Of a DNA stretch of 64,000 nt, positions 1 through 12,610 are shown piece by piece. Source of the DNA: Microcyclospora pomicola. Lineage: Eukaryota > Ascomycota > Dothideomycetes > Capnodiales. Under the pieces are notes generated by a model that had not been told where the DNA came from, ran no database searches, and worked only from the letters and a program-made list of their open reading frames with translations. Position 1 is the first letter of the stretch. Every line of letters starts with the position of its first letter. The stretch is taken from assembly GCA_002786065.1 (NCBI GenBank), contig NHNY01000036.1, forward strand, positions 124,001 to 188,000. Reading direction: 5' to 3'. The position numbers and the translations under genes were made by a program.

Positions 1-176
1 AAACAGCAAGTTGGGGCTGCGAGAATTCACCATACGACACTTCACTTGTAACTTTTTCGCCACAAACTCAACTCGAACATGTTAGACAAACTTCGTGAAA
101 TCGTTCGCAGACTAGCTTAAGTCGCATACGTGGTATCATAGCAGCAAAGCAAAATCGACCCCAAACTGCCATCTAT

Positions 177-1904
177 CTATCTCTTCGTCTCCTCCTCGGT
201 GGTCGTCGTCATCGTCCCCGTCCTCTTCGACTTATCCTTATCGAATCCCATCCCTCGCATCAGTCTCAAGCTGAAGCTCCTCTCCCTCTTTAACTCCTCT
301 CTTTCCTTCTGCAAGATCTGCCGTTCCTTCTCCGCGCTCTGGCTCTTATCCTTCTCCGCCTCTTCACGCTGCTTCTTCTGCTCCGGCCGCAGGACATCTG
401 TGAAACCCTGCTGTGCGGCCTGGACATGCCGTTTCGCACCGAGATATCCTTCCAGGCCGAGCAGCACGGCGTAGGAGCGCGAGATGTTGCAGTGCGACAT
501 GTCAGCACCCGCATCCTTGAGGTTGCGCACGAATTCGCGGAAGTTCCGCACAGGAGGCGCGTAATGGCCGGACAGAGGCGAGATCTTGCGGATCTCACCG
601 CGTTTGATCTTGATGAGGCCTGCCGCCGCGACTCGGGCGCCCTTGAGGAACGATGAATGCTGGAAAGCACCAGATTGCTTGATGCCGACATAGAGACGGA
701 AAGAGGTGTCTGCAACGAAGATCCAAGTGTTCTTCTTGGTCGTCTTGCGCAGCATATGGTTCGTCAGAGAATCCACGGAGATGTGCTGCAGTTTATGAAT
801 GCCTTTCGCATCATGTAGTTCCTGGTTGGTGTACTTGGACGCGTCTTCCTGGCTCCCAGTGCTGATGGCAGAGTCGGACTCAGATTCCGAGGACGGTGGC
901 GGCTCCGGCTTCTCGCCTGTGGTGACCTCTCGCCAGGTGGGCGTGTTGTCATTCGCGGGCACGACTCCGTTGATGCTGTCTTTATACTCATGCGATGTGG
1001 TGATGGGCTTGCCGTCCTTGTTCCAACAGAAGCGACCTTGCGTGTCGATGTTGACCAGATACCTCTGCCTCTCCTCCCTCGACAAATACCGAACCTGCTC
1101 TCGATCCAGCCGTTCTCTCGGCCGGTCTTCCAAGTCCAGACCCTTCCCTTCTCCGTAATCCAACCAGTAGAAGAAGTTATCATGCGTATCAGCCTTCTTC
1201 CATTCCTGGTGATATCGTCTTAGATTACTGCCGTATCTGTGCTTCTGATCGACCATCTCCAAGAAATACTCCAAGCCCATCACTTTAGCATACCGCTCGC
1301 GATCCTTCTTCTTGCTCCGCCGATGTTCTCGCCGTTGAGCGCGCTCGGCATCATCCTCGCCCCCAATATCCGAGTCGCTGGTGTCGTCGCTACCGGCACG
1401 GTGGGCGATGACCCTCGCGTGCTGCCATCGTCCTCGTGCGCCTCGGTTGTGAGGCGACATGCTAGAGCGCTCGTGGCTCGACTTCGGTGCGGTCGTTGTC
1501 GCATATTGAGCTATCATGATCTATAGGTCAGCGATCATGATACACGGTCCAAGGCGCAGAGAGCAATCCTCACCATCTTTCAAAGCCTAGAGCGACCACA
1601 GTCAGCATCGATTGCCTGTCACATATGCATACTTCAGAACAAGAGCCCATACCTCTAGCCACCGCGTCGACGGATCAAGTCCATAGCCCTTCAGTGCCCT
1701 GCGATCGCGATACCCTCGAAAGTTCCGCTGAATCACCTCAGCGGCGTGAGTTTCCGAGTCCTTGTCGCGGGTGATCTGCTGCGCCAGCTGCTGTGCACGT
1801 TTCGCTTTGATCTGCTTCGCGCGCTCATCTTGTTGAGTCGCGATACGGCGCAGCTCCTCTGGGGGAGGTAGCCGAAATGGATCGTGGGATTGTTCGGTGG
1901 CCAT
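177..1904 (-). CDS. IQ-motif (calmodulin-binding type) protein, 3 exons including a 13-nt microexon
   Basis: Exons read on the minus strand are 1904-1653, 1586-1574 and 1510-177, giving 532 aa. The first exon encodes a clear IQ motif at about residues 54-72 (AAEVIQRNFRGYRDRRAL), the usual docking helix for calmodulin or myosin light chains. The middle exon is only 13 nt (residues ALKD plus one base). It is required because joining exon 1 directly to exon 3 breaks the frame, whereas with it and the acceptor ending ATGATAG the frame runs on as ALKDAQYATTTAP. The remainder is charged, with an acidic Ser-rich stretch in the middle, a conserved-looking block (HAKGIHKLQH-like to SYAVLLGLEGYLG) near residues 310-450, and a Glu/Lys/Arg-rich coiled coil at the C terminus. 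Both introns are 63-66 bp. I recognise the general fungal IQ-protein type but not a named gene; function unknown. Confidence 0.75.
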
Positions 1905-2378
1905 CTGCTTCGTGATCGCAGGAGGAGGGTCTTCGCGCTTTCGACAATCGTTGCCCCGCGGTCAAGTCGAGGGTGACGTGGGCGGGGGTGGACAAGATTG
2001 CGTAACTAGGTCAGTTCACAACCACATTCATACGTGAAGTGAGATGCTCTAGGTCCTTTGCGAGTGTCGTCGGACGCCGATACTTGGAGTCAATTGGATT
2101 TCAATGGGCAGGACGAGAGAGTGGCACTGTTGCGCTCACGTTGTCTTACCCAAAGGTGCGCACGAGCTTTGATGTTCTGGGTGGCGCGATCTAGATCTAA
2201 TGGCTAGCAGGCTGGAAACCACTGTGTAAGTAAATCAGGTAGGAAGGTATCGAAGCATCCGACTATCTTCTACAGACGCCAGCATCCTCCCAAGAAACAA
2301 TCTCCTAACAAAATGAACCTTACTTCGCGGTGGTATCATATGCAACGAAAGCTCACACACCGGCCATGGACTGCCTTA
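1905..2378. other. Intergenic, 474 bp
   Basis: Lies between two same-strand (minus) genes: the promoter and leader of the IQ-motif gene and the 3' end of the HTH gene. No convincing ORF, RNA gene or repeat seen. Confidence 0.5.
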
Positions 2379-4009
2379 TTACATTACCATGCCTGAACTC
2401 CCGTCCATCGGTCCATACGGCATGGCCTGATGCGATTGATGTGGTATCATCGGGTATTGGTGCGCCATGCCGTACTGCATGTTCGCATGCTGCATCGCTT
2501 GATGATCGGCGACCGGATCGTACTGTAGCTGGTCAGGCTCGGGCATCTGCTGCGCGCCCGGATGAGATTGCATCGGATCCGGCATCTCAGGCTCGTCGGT
2601 GACAGCAGCTCCGGCTGCCTCTCCAGTATAGTTCTCTGCTTTTTGCCAACCACCGTAGCTATCGCTCCGGCCAATGATCTCGCCACTCTTCTGCATCTTG
2701 GTGCGCAACTGGCCCATCTTGCGCTTCATACGCTCGCGCAGCATCTCGTCGTGGACCTGTGGATTCCACTCCGCAGTACTGAGATCCACAAGTTGGTATA
2801 GATCCCGATACATAGCCTCAAAAGCCTCGACATTGTTTTGGTTGAAAGTGTAAGTGCCGTATTGGTGCATCAAGTCGGCAAGCATTCCTTGTGCGCGGAG
2901 CGGCCATATGTCCTTGCTTTGTACCCATTCGACGGTGAGATGGTCGCGTCGGCGGCTACGACGCTCCAGCTCTCGAAGCATGCGCTCTTGTCGCTCGGCT
3001 GTCCGTTTCTTAGACTCTTCAATCTTCTTCTTGCTCCGCGAGTCTCGCTTGGGCGGTGTAGGCGCGGCTGCCACGGTCGGGTTATAGAGGGAGCTAGGCG
3101 CAGATTGCGGCGTGACCATTGTGACTTTCTTCCCTGATGGTGTGGCCTTACCATTCTTCAGCCGTCGCATTTGAAGCTTGAGCTCCACCTCACGCTTCTG
3201 CAACGCGATCTGCTGGAGCTGTAATTGAAGCGTCTCCTCGTCCTCTGGCAGGTCCGGTTCGGCGCTAGGAAGGGCGGAATAGGTCGGTTGAGGTGTTTGT
3301 TGCTGGAAAGCTTGAGCTAGTTGTTGCTCTGCGCTCTGAGCCAACGGAACATAGGGCGACTGATACAAAGGATCCATCTGGAGTGCCGATGCGTCCGCCT
3401 CATTCACCCCATCGTGGTCGTCATTGTCATCATCGTCGTCATCATCATCCTCATGCAGCTCAGTCCTGCCTTTCGATTTGCGTCCACCACTTCTGCCCTT
3501 CCCTTTGCCCTTCGCGATGGGCTTCGTCTTATCTTTCCGCTCAAAGACCCTCCGCACGGTCCGGGTGCCGACGACGATCTTGTATTGATCGTACAGCCAC
3601 CACAGCATGTCGTCGACCGACATGTCCGGGTTCTGCTTGACATGTTCGAAGAGTGCCTATTGATGCGCCGCGTCAAGCTCATGTTCCTTCTACGACATGG
3701 AAGGGAGATTAGGCCGCGATGCGACGATACTTACAGCCTCGACTTCCGGGTTCAAGACGCGATGTCGACCAGTTCTACTTTCCGGCGGCTGCGAGATCAC
3801 CATTATCAGCTATGCTCGGATGCTGCGACAAGTGCACCAGCAGCATGACTTACCTTGCCAATGCGCCCAGTACGCTCGAGCTCGAGCTTCCAGCGTCTGA
3901 TAGTGCGATCAGACACGCCGGTATCCTTCTCGATGGAGTCTTCATCGCGACCGGCCTCAAGCAAGGTCTTGACCCGCGCGCGTTGGTCTTCCGAGTACGC
4001 CTTGCCCAT
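2379..4009 (-). CDS. Protein with transposase-type double helix-turn-helix (possible domesticated Tc1/mariner DNA-binding domain)
   Basis: Three exons on the minus strand: 4009-3854, 3788-3735 and 3656-2379, giving 495 aa; introns 65 and 78 bp with GTAAGT donors. The start is the first ATG of exon 1 (MGKAYSEDQ). Residues 3-50 form a homeodomain-like HTH (AYSEDQRARVKTLLEAGRDE..SDRTIRRWKLEL), followed by a basic link (RTGRHRVLNPEVEA) and a winged-helix part (ALFEHVKQNPDMSVDDML..TRTVRRVF). This is the order seen at the N terminus of Tc1/mariner and IS630 transposases. No DDE catalytic domain follows. Instead there are a Lys/Gly-rich basic tract, an acidic Asp run (about residues 135-145), a Lys/Arg-rich coiled coil and a Gln/Met/Pro-rich tail. 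That suggests a host nuclear DNA-binding protein made from a transposase piece; this is inference. The frame is intact with no in-frame stops. Confidence 0.72.
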
Positions 4010-4464
4010 TCTCGTGGGATGTGATGCTGGAACTGGTGGCACGCTGCTCGTGACAAATGTGATGGTGCTCGTGGTGTTTTGGCAAGGGACCTGAGGCAAG
4101 TGTCCAACCCACGCTTGCCTCTTTAGGACTGCAGCGACACGATCACGTGTTTATGGCCAACATTACCGTCTCTCACGACATCATGGGCTTCAATCCACTA
4201 TATGCTGTATGTGAATGAGACTGCGCAACTGTAGAGTGCTCTGGTGTAAAGGCATAACAAAGGATTGGCAACTATGGAGCAAAAAGGGCGTGCAGCCCAA
4301 GAGAACACATGGTATCGCAAATACAAGAGTCAACTAATCATACAAATGTGTCAAAGGACCACATCACCATGCTAACTGTGAATGTGACCTGTGGTCTTGC
4401 CATGCTCCGTCGCTATGCTAAAACCCTCAATTTCGATCTGTCAACAGCAGCCCACAAACTCGAA
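4010..4464. other. Intergenic, 455 bp
   Basis: Upstream of the HTH gene and downstream of SNT2, both on the minus strand. Holds the HTH-gene promoter and the SNT2 3' UTR. No further gene seen. Confidence 0.5.
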
Positions 4465-7400
4465 TCAGTGATGAAGCAAATGAATCAAGCTTGGACTGGC
4501 ACTGGCGCCGACATTCGAGCCGTTGTTAGGCTGTCCACTGCCCTGACCTTCCCGTGGTGGAGTTGCTGGCCGGCCTATATGAGTCTCAGGCCCGTTGTGT
4601 GCTTGGCTCATCCGAGGACTTGGGTGTTGTACAAGAGGCTGGCCGTGCGCTGACTCGTAATGCACATGCCCGTTTGGCGGCGGTGGATACGGCTGGCTCA
4701 GCTGTGGATCGATGTTCGGGGGGAGCGGTTGTGGCATCCCCATACCTGCAGGACTGCCGTTGCGCATTGGCTGTCCCATGGCAGGGAGCTGCTGTGAGAA
4801 AGGCGAGCCAGTCCGTCGAGGAGGTGGCGGTCCGTACGGATTTTGTGGATGCCCATACAAGGCAGTAGGAGAGTGTGCTGCTTGATGCGGACCACTTCCT
4901 TGCATTTGCGGGTTCGCAGGAGGGTATGGTGGCGGACGCTGGTGGCCATACGGTGGTGGCGGCGGCGGACCATATCCATGACTGCGATGCCGCTCATGCA
5001 TGTGCGGGGGTGGTGGGCCGTGGCCGGGGACACCGTGATGATACCCATTAGGTTGACCATACGGGCCAAATGGTGGTGGCGGCCCATAGGCGTCTCTTCG
5101 TGGTGGTATTCCGTTCGGTGGACCGTATGCTTGAGGCTGACCCATGCCATTCATCGAGGGTGGTGGACCGTGACCCGGGTGCGCGACATTATCCCATGGC
5201 ATTGGGAACTGGGGTGGACCGCCAGGCTGCTCTCGTGGGGGTGGAGCTATGCGTGGCGGCTCTTGCTGGGGTGGGTTCAGTTGCCACTCGAGGAATGTCG
5301 CTGATGGAGGTCGAGGTACAGGCGAGCGCTCGGCTGGAGGCGAAGGATCTATCTTCTTCTGCAGGAAGCACTTATGACACAGCCATTGCTGAGGACCAGT
5401 CTCGCCAGCTTCAGACTTGATGGGATTTGCTGGGTCTGTTGCTGCGACAGTCTTGGAGTGCTGCTGAGAAGTATGGAGTTGATGCCCGTCATTACGACTC
5501 TGATGCGGACGTTCAGAGTGAGTGGGTGGTAGATCACCGTTCGTTGCAAGTCCTGCACCTTCTCTCGTATGTTCTGGACGATCCGCAGTGAGCGAATTCT
5601 GTGCTCCGACAGCAGGACTTGCACGAGAATATCGATCCGGCATGCCTTCCCAAGCTCTACCATTGGCCCCAGGCGCCATGAATCGAATATTGTTACTATT
5701 CGGTTCGGTCGACAAAGCCTGACCGAGTGACGGAGCATCACCAGACGCAGCATTAGCAGGTCGATCAGTAGAGGATGCATGATTGGAAGAATGCTGCGAT
5801 AGCGCGGATTTCTCCTCTGTGCGCTGCTTCTCTTCGCCAGTCATCTCGCGCGTAGGAATTGATGAACTGCCCGAGGGGGACGGAGGAGGCGTGGGCTCTT
5901 TGGCCTTCGGAACTGCATGCCATCTCGGCGTCACATCATTATTGCATCTTGCGCAGTGCTTCTCAGTTTGCGCATCTGGAAGGCCCGAGACGTCAGTCAT
6001 AGACTCGTCTTCGCCGTCAGCCTTCGCATCCGCGATTGAAGAGGTCCTGGCACCGCGTCGAACCGCAGCAGCGATGCTGTGTGCCCCAGACTCTCTTCGG
6101 CTGGCATTGTTCGACGCTGCAGACGTTTGCTGGCCTTTCTCTTTCGTGAGTTGTACCAGGTTGGCTTTACGAACGGTGCCGGTAAGGGTGAGGTCGGCCT
6201 GTTTGTAGTTCTCGGCGTAGACCTGCATCGCAGTTCTTGCAGTGGAGTCCGCGGCCTCGTGGATAGGATGCACCACGGTCTTCACGATATGCTCCTTGCA
6301 CCACACAGCTGCCGTCAGAGCACCGGTCTCTCCTCCAAGCGTCGCGGTGACCACCTGGTCTTTCCGAGAACCCTTCACGGGAGTCACGTCGAAACCGAAT
6401 TGATAACCAGCCTCCAGTGCACAAGAAGCATGGAATGTAGAGTGACATTGAAAACATGACACACAAACCCCGGCGTGAGCTTGGACTTTGTTCTGGTGAT
6501 CTTTGTTCTTGCACAGCTTGCAAATGGCGTCCCACTTGGCTAAAGGAATGGATTGGAAGCCTTCAGCTACCTCCAATGCCTTGGCATTGCTGAAGCGTAT
6601 TTCGGAAGTCCACATCGCACAATAGACATGTACCCAATTGTTGCCAGTCGTCCGTTTCAATGGCTCGCGCGGCAAAGGGGGGCGATTCATGAGCAGCTGT
6701 CTCGCCCGATAGTCTGCGCGCATGCCATCACACAGCTCCTTTTCCAGGCGTTCCTTTTCCTTCTCGCGGTCGTTCTTCTTCTTGTGTGATTGCTTGGGCG
6801 GCTCCACCAAGTCAATCAAGGTTTCTTCCGTCAGGCAAAGGCAGCAAGCGTAGTCCGTGGAGACCGTGGGATTACGATCATTTTGGCATTGTTCACAAAC
6901 CCAATTGACTTCGCCATCGGCTTTGACGCCTTCAGATGCGCTCAGTCCGAAACAGTACCGATGCACGGTCAGCATACAGTGACCACACGATATGGTGTCG
7001 CCCTGAACCTTACAAACAGCGCAAGGCAACACTCTCATCACTGGTTGTGCTGGTATAATCGGAGGTGGAGGGGGCGTAGGCTCCTTCGGCGGAGGCAGAG
7101 GCTTTTCTTTTTTCTTAGGTGGCTCCACGGGCAGTGTGTCGGTTTTGGCTTTCTTCTTCGGTGGCTCGGCGCCCTCGATTGATGGCACAGCCATATCTTG
7201 TCTCGACATACTCGCAGTCTCGCTAGCAATGATCAGCTCGCGGAGTAATTCTTCATCGATCTTGCGTTTCAAAGCACGGCCGCCACCAGATGCGACCTTC
7301 TTCGCAACCTCATCGATGTCTTCCCACTGTATGGCGTATTTTCGCCACAAGCCTGCGCATCTCGAGCACAGCGCGAGCAGATAACGTTCCTTCTTTTCTT

Positions 7401-10103
7401 TGTTGCCGTTCTTTGCCTCCATCAATACAGTCTGGCCAGCAGATACGCCTGGTGCTTTGCGCCACTGTCGAGCATGGACTGTGTTGCAGAACTTACAGAC
7501 GAATCCTCGGTTGCGCCGAACCGCTTTGTCGTTGTCGTAAGCCGAATCATCCCCATCGTGAGCCACCTCGGCTTGCAGTTTCGCACCGGTGTCAGTATCA
7601 ATCTTTCGTTTCGCACCTTTGCGCCCACCATAATTACCCCAGATCTCTTTACCTTTCGGCGTCTTTTTCCAGAGATAGTAGAATCTCACGATGTCGGCGT
7701 TTGGCAGGGTGGTCTTCATGTGCAGTCTAATAAGTCTGTGCTCGGAGCCATACTTGGCGACTCCTTCTTCGAACTTGGCAAGTTCTACTTTGCTGAGGAC
7801 AGGCTCGTGGAGGTCGTTGATGCGATTCACCGTCTGAAGCTTCTTGAGTGCTGCATGTGCATCGAAGCCATGATCACTCAATAGTTGTAGAGCCTTGTCG
7901 AGGAAGTTGGTGCCAAAAGGAGGGACACCAATGGTCTTGGCCATCGGCCGTGCTTTCTTCAGGTAGTCGTCAATGATAGCTTCCGGATCTTGCACCGCTT
8001 TCTCATCGACGTCCGGCATCTTGAACATCTGTGTAGCGGTGCATCGTGGATCGTTGCTGGGGTAGTCCTCTCCTCTAGCTAGGTAGCCAGGCGGCTCGTC
8101 TTGCACCCACTTCGGGCGCCTAGCTTTCTCTTCACGGTCTGCCTCGATCGCGGCTATCGTCTCCTTGGTCAACTTGCCGATCGTTTTGCTTGACGCGCCC
8201 TTCGTATATCGTTTCTTGATATCAGCAGGCTTCACAAGCTCGACCGGTCGACCATGCCATATGTTGACATTAGCTTGATGGCGAGGTCCGAGACGAGAGC
8301 TGGCTCGCGGATAAATCGCGCGATCATCGTATTGGAGAGCGTCTTCGACCCGAGCATGAATTCCCAGATACCGCATCGGCCACATCTTCGCCAGCGCAAT
8401 CTCCGCTTGCGTCGCTGGATGGTCATCAATGATGATATCCGAGTCGGAAGGGCTCGGAGCTTGAGTGTTGTCATTAGAAGTCACTTGCTGTTGCTCCTCT
8501 TCTTCCACGACCTCTTCTTCGGCCTCTGTGCCGCTAGCAGTGGGAGTGTTTCTGGTCTCATGTTGTCGACTACACGGTCCACAAGCCCAGGCGAAACCTC
8601 GTGATGGCTTCTTTGGTAACGGCGGCTGAACGCAGTTCATATGGTAAGAGTTCTTGCAGATCGCGCAATCGACGGAATCCTGCGACGCACAAAACCGTGT
8701 ACAGCGTTTGCATGTTTTGACGGCGCTCGTCAGCTCTTTCACACGACCGATCTCGACAACAACATATTTCCATCGTTCGTCGAGGGCCTTCTTCACACGC
8801 TCCGGGACGTTCATGATCTGGCCAACAGGGATACATTCGTACCATCGACGAATGAAACGATCAAACACTTGGACGAAATAGAACGAATCGCGTTCCTTCC
8901 GGTAGGCCTCTAGGTCGCCAATCTCCGACCGATGTTTGATTATGCATTTTCCACGAAGCGAGGTAAGTGGACACAGATCCGAGTGCATCGTGCCGTATAC
9001 CAGACGAGTATCGCTGTTGAAGCGTTGGACGTCACGTGGTCGGTAATACCAGTTGACGCGCAACGAGTCGATCGGCGACGCCGGGTTGTCAGACTCGACA
9101 TGCAGGAACTCCATGATCCGACATAGATAGTACGGATCGCCGGGTGGTTCGCACACCAAATACACGTGATCTAGGTTGAGCGTTGCAATTAGTTTGGGCT
9201 ATTGATTTGGATATGTGCTAAGCGGGGTAGAAAGCCAGCAACCCCCGACCCGCGCCTTCGCCGTCAGGGGAGGAACAGCTTACCATTAACATGCAGCTTG
9301 GTGCCATCATCGGCGACCAGCGCGCCACGCTTGTTGAGGGTACTGCGATGTTTCGTGAAGGTCATGACGTTGGTCTCGCGGCCTGTCTGGACCGCCGTAG
9401 CAGATGATGCGCCGGCTTTTCGCGTCGCTGATGGCGCCGGAGGAGGTAAATTTGTGGTTGCTTGGTTCGGGGCCTTGCGCTTTTTCGTTGCCGGCGCAGG
9501 GACGCTGGGGGTGGAATCTTTCATCGGTGGGTTCGATGAGCTGGCGCTGTTACCGTTCACCGCCACAAACCCCGTGAAATTCGTCGCACGTTTGGAATCG
9601 TCGGGGCCGCTCAATGCTGCAGCCGCTGCAGACTCGTTCTGAGCCTTCTTCTTTGGATTCGTCGTCGCAGCAGATGACATTTCAAAGTCCATCTCCTGGT
9701 CCTCAGCATAGTTGGGCCGCATGGTGCCAGTACGATTGCGCGAGCGCGTACCGTAAGTGGCGGTGTCATTGGCAGCACCGTCCATAGCATCAGCGTGAGA
9801 AGATAGACTTTGCGTGTTAGTAGCTTCTGGGGTGCCGACCGCGGATTGTGCTGGGTTGGGAGTGTTGGTGGTGGACGAGGGTGGAGTGCCTCGATTGCGG
9901 GCTGCCGCGGTGGCAACACGCTCATCACGGATGACACTGGGCATGTTCACTGCCTGGAATCCCGATGTCGTGTGCTGGAATCGAGGCGTTGACACGGGAG
10001 TTGGAGTCGCAGTCTGCGTGGCAACGGGATCACCACTTCCCTGTGAAGTCGACCTCACGGCTTCGGCTGCCGAAGCAACATCATCGGGCGCAGACTCGGA
10101 CAT
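4465..10103 (-). CDS. SNT2: SNT2-type chromatin regulator (BAH, PHD, ELM2-SANT, GATA-like finger, two more PHDs)
   Basis: Two exons: 10103-9284 and 9170-4465, 113-bp intron, joined within ...HVN-D-HVYLVCEPPG; 1841 aa. The start is the first in-frame ATG (MSESAPDD). Domain order, approximate residues: Ser/Thr-rich N terminus; BAH 276-390 (YLVCEPPGDPYYLCRIMEF onward); PHD 425-475 (CKRCTRFCAS..CAICKNSYHMNC); ELM2 645-690; SANT 735-790 (FEEGVAKYGSEHRLI); GATA-like finger 830-885 (CKFC..CSRC); PHD 985-1040 (CAVC..CGHC); extended PHD 1043-1195 (CCLC..HVYCAMW..CFQCHSTFHASC). The C-terminal 500 residues are Pro/Gly/Gln/His-rich and look disordered. This order is that of yeast Snt2, an E3-ligase-like histone reader working with the Rpd3 deacetylase and Ecm5, and in filamentous fungi linked to stress, development and pathogenicity (family knowledge). 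All zinc ligands I checked are present. Confidence 0.9.
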
Positions 10104-11293
10104 GATGGGGAATGATGAAATGGCGGCAGTCACATATCTTGTTACAAGAACAAAGGTCGCGACGCCGCCGGCAGGTCTGAAGGGATCGGAGCAGGTTCCA
10201 GCGGTCAGGTGGCGCCGTCTTCGTTGTCGTGTGCTACGTTATGGCGAGGTGGAGCCCGTGATATGGCGTGAATAGACTCGAGACTGGCGTCGGTTGGGGA
10301 GACGGAGCGAAGCAGATGCAGAGGCAATGAAGGCGATGAAGAAGGGTGACAGCGCTGGGGAGGAAGAGATGGACGCCAGCGAGACAACGGACGAAAAGGC
10401 CGTTCCCTGCTCGGAAGATGGGTGAGAGGGAAGATGAGCGATCGAGAACAACTCAAGCGCACGAGAAGCGTAGAGATGGCGCAGCGGTTGATGCCGCATG
10501 CCGAGACACTTTTCTCTCCAATCTTCCTCTGACTTCGCTCGCTGCTGGCGACGGGCGAGGGAGATACACGAGATACTACGATGGGATACAGAGCAGGGTG
10601 ATCGTGATGTGCTCAGTCTGTCTTCCAAGTAGCTACAGATACATTGCATCTCACAGCAGTCCGCATTTGCACACTGGACGCATGCTGTCATGTCCCAGCC
10701 GCGGGCTCACGCATAGAACGGGAGTTGGTCGATACGTGGAATACTCGACTGCAGCCAATTAGACGCCGGCTGGCTTCAGGTCAGACGTGCGCGTTCACCT
10801 CGACCAGACATGCCAGCATATGCCTCCACCACCGCCTTTTCTCCGGTCGCCCTGAGATCTCTCTGGATCACCGCCATCGCTCATTGTGATCGATGCACGG
10901 AGAGAGAACATCGGGCGGATGACGGATTTTGCACCGAGTGCTGGCCGGGGGCCGTGTTGCAGCCGCTTGACAGCCGCCACGCCCCGACCGAGCACACGAC
11001 GGGCAAGAGACAAGGCTACACAGTATTTGCATCACATGCTTGGGTGTCGCAACGCAACGTAGCCGGCCTGAGTGGGAATCTGCCTGTTGTCGAGACCGCT
11101 GTCGTGAGCAGGAGAAAGAGGCGATTAGGTTCATGTCGGCACGAGCCGCACGCATTTCCTGCTGTGTCCGCGTGCTGCAAAATGACACACCAGGGACCAC
11201 TTCAGCTGCTCACTTGGCCGGGCTAGATTTGGTCGATTTTCTGCCTTGCAAATGCTGCAGCATGCACGATTGTCAGCCTTTCGCAGGACCATC
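10104..11293. other. Divergent intergenic region, 1.19 kb
   Basis: Shared upstream region of SNT2 (minus) and DUS2 (plus). ORFs of up to about 150 codons occur here on both strands, but their composition (Arg/Ser/His-rich, no recognisable motif) looks like chance. No RNA gene recognised. Confidence 0.45.
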
Positions 11294-12610
11294 ATGACCT
11301 CGATGTCTGCTAGAAGAGTCCCTATTCCGAAGAATGGCGTCGACTACCGTGGCAAGTTGGTGTTGGCGCCGATGGTGCGGAGTGGCGAATGTCCGAGTCG
11401 ACTGATGGCTCTTAAATACAACGCCGATTTGGTGTGGGGGCCTGAGACCATCGACAAAGCTCTTATCGGTACCACGCGCCGTGAAAATGCTCATACTGGG
11501 ACCGTCGACTTCACTCGAGTGTCGTCGAATGGCGCAAAGAACCCGACTCTGGAGCCGACTCAGCGTGAAAGTGTCATCTACCGGCTTCATCCCAAACGTG
11601 AAAGCAAGAAATTAATCTATCAAATCGGCACGTCCAACCCCGAAACAGCTGTTCAGGCGGCGAGGCTTATTGCCCCCGATGTCGCTGGTATCGATGTCAA
11701 TGCCGGATGTCCCAAGCCGTTCAGTACCACAGGAGGGATGGGGGCAGCTTTGCTCAAGACTCCGGAAAAATTGGAAGCCATCCTTCGCGCGCTGGTGAAA
11801 GAAGTCGGCGAGCCGTTCGAAATTGGCATCAGCGTCAAGATCCGTCTCTTAGATGATCCTGCCGAAACAGAAGCCCTCGTCCGTAGACTTTGCGACACCG
11901 GAATCATAGGCCTGACGATTCACTGCCGGACGACGCCGATGCGACCCCGACAGCGAGCTATACGGCAACAACTGAAAATGATTGCGAACACTTGTCACGA
12001 GTATGGAGTTGCTTGTCTCATGAATGGAGATGTCACTTCACGCACGGAGGCGGATGCACTAGTCGCTGCATATGGTGTAGACGGCGCGATGATTGCCACA
12101 GCCGCAGAGACCAATCCTTCTTGTTTTCGATCAGAAGCAGATGGTGGGCTGGCATCTTGGGAGGTCGTTGTCAAGGAGTACATCAAGACTGCCATGGAAG
12201 TTGAGAATCGATGGGGAAACACGAAGTACCTGCTCGGGCAGATGATTCCCGGGAAACAAGCTGCGCACAAAGCAATGATGCATACGAAGAGCTACACCGA
12301 AATTGTTCAAGCCCTCCAATATACCGACGATGCCGAGCTCGTGGCACTTGCGCAGAATGTCGATAAGGCACTGGAGATCGGAACCTTTGAGCAGCCAAAG
12401 ATGTCAAAAAGCGAGCGTAAGGCAGCAAACAAAGCAGCAGCAAAGGAGGCAGGAGATGAGGGCGAACACGTGAAGAACGAAAAGAGATCCGAGATAGCCG
12501 CTGGCATCAAGCGAGATGCGGAAGCTGCCCAACTTGACATGCCTCCAGATATCGGTAGACAAGCTGGTCCGGGATCTGTTGTTGAACAGGCATCAGTACT
12601 CGCTGTTTGA
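11294..12610 (+). CDS. DUS2: tRNA-dihydrouridine synthase 2 (position 20)
   Basis: Single exon, 438 aa, starting at MTSMSARRVP. It is an FMN TIM-barrel enzyme that reduces uridine 20 of the tRNA D-loop using NADPH. Diagnostic features: the N-terminal strand LVLAPMVRSGECPSRLMAL; the active-site loop IDVNAGCPKPFSTTGGMGAAL with catalytic Cys near residue 139; ISVKIRLLDD; and LTIHCRTTPMRPRQRA, the FMN-binding His region. The NPSCFRSE stretch and the following helical domain fit Dus2/Smm1 rather than Dus1, Dus3 or Dus4. The C-terminal tail is Lys/Glu/Ala-rich. No dsRNA-binding domain follows, as in other fungal Dus2. Length fits the fungal family (about 380-450 aa). Confidence 0.92.
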   Translation: MTSMSARRVPIPKNGVDYRGKLVLAPMVRSGECPSRLMALKYNADLVWGPETIDKALIGTTRRENAHTGTVDFTRVSSNGAKNPTLEPTQRESVIYRLHPKRESKKLIYQIGTSNPETAVQAARLIAPDVAGIDVNAGCPKPFSTTGGMGAALLKTPEKLEAILRALVKEVGEPFEIGISVKIRLLDDPAETEALVRRLCDTGIIGLTIHCRTTPMRPRQRAIRQQLKMIANTCHEYGVACLMNGDVTSRTEADALVAAYGVDGAMIATAAETNPSCFRSEADGGLASWEVVVKEYIKTAMEVENRWGNTKYLLGQMIPGKQAAHKAMMHTKSYTEIVQALQYTDDAELVALAQNVDKALEIGTFEQPKMSKSERKAANKAAAKEAGDEGEHVKNEKRSEIAAGIKRDAEAAQLDMPPDIGRQAGPGSVVEQASVLAV

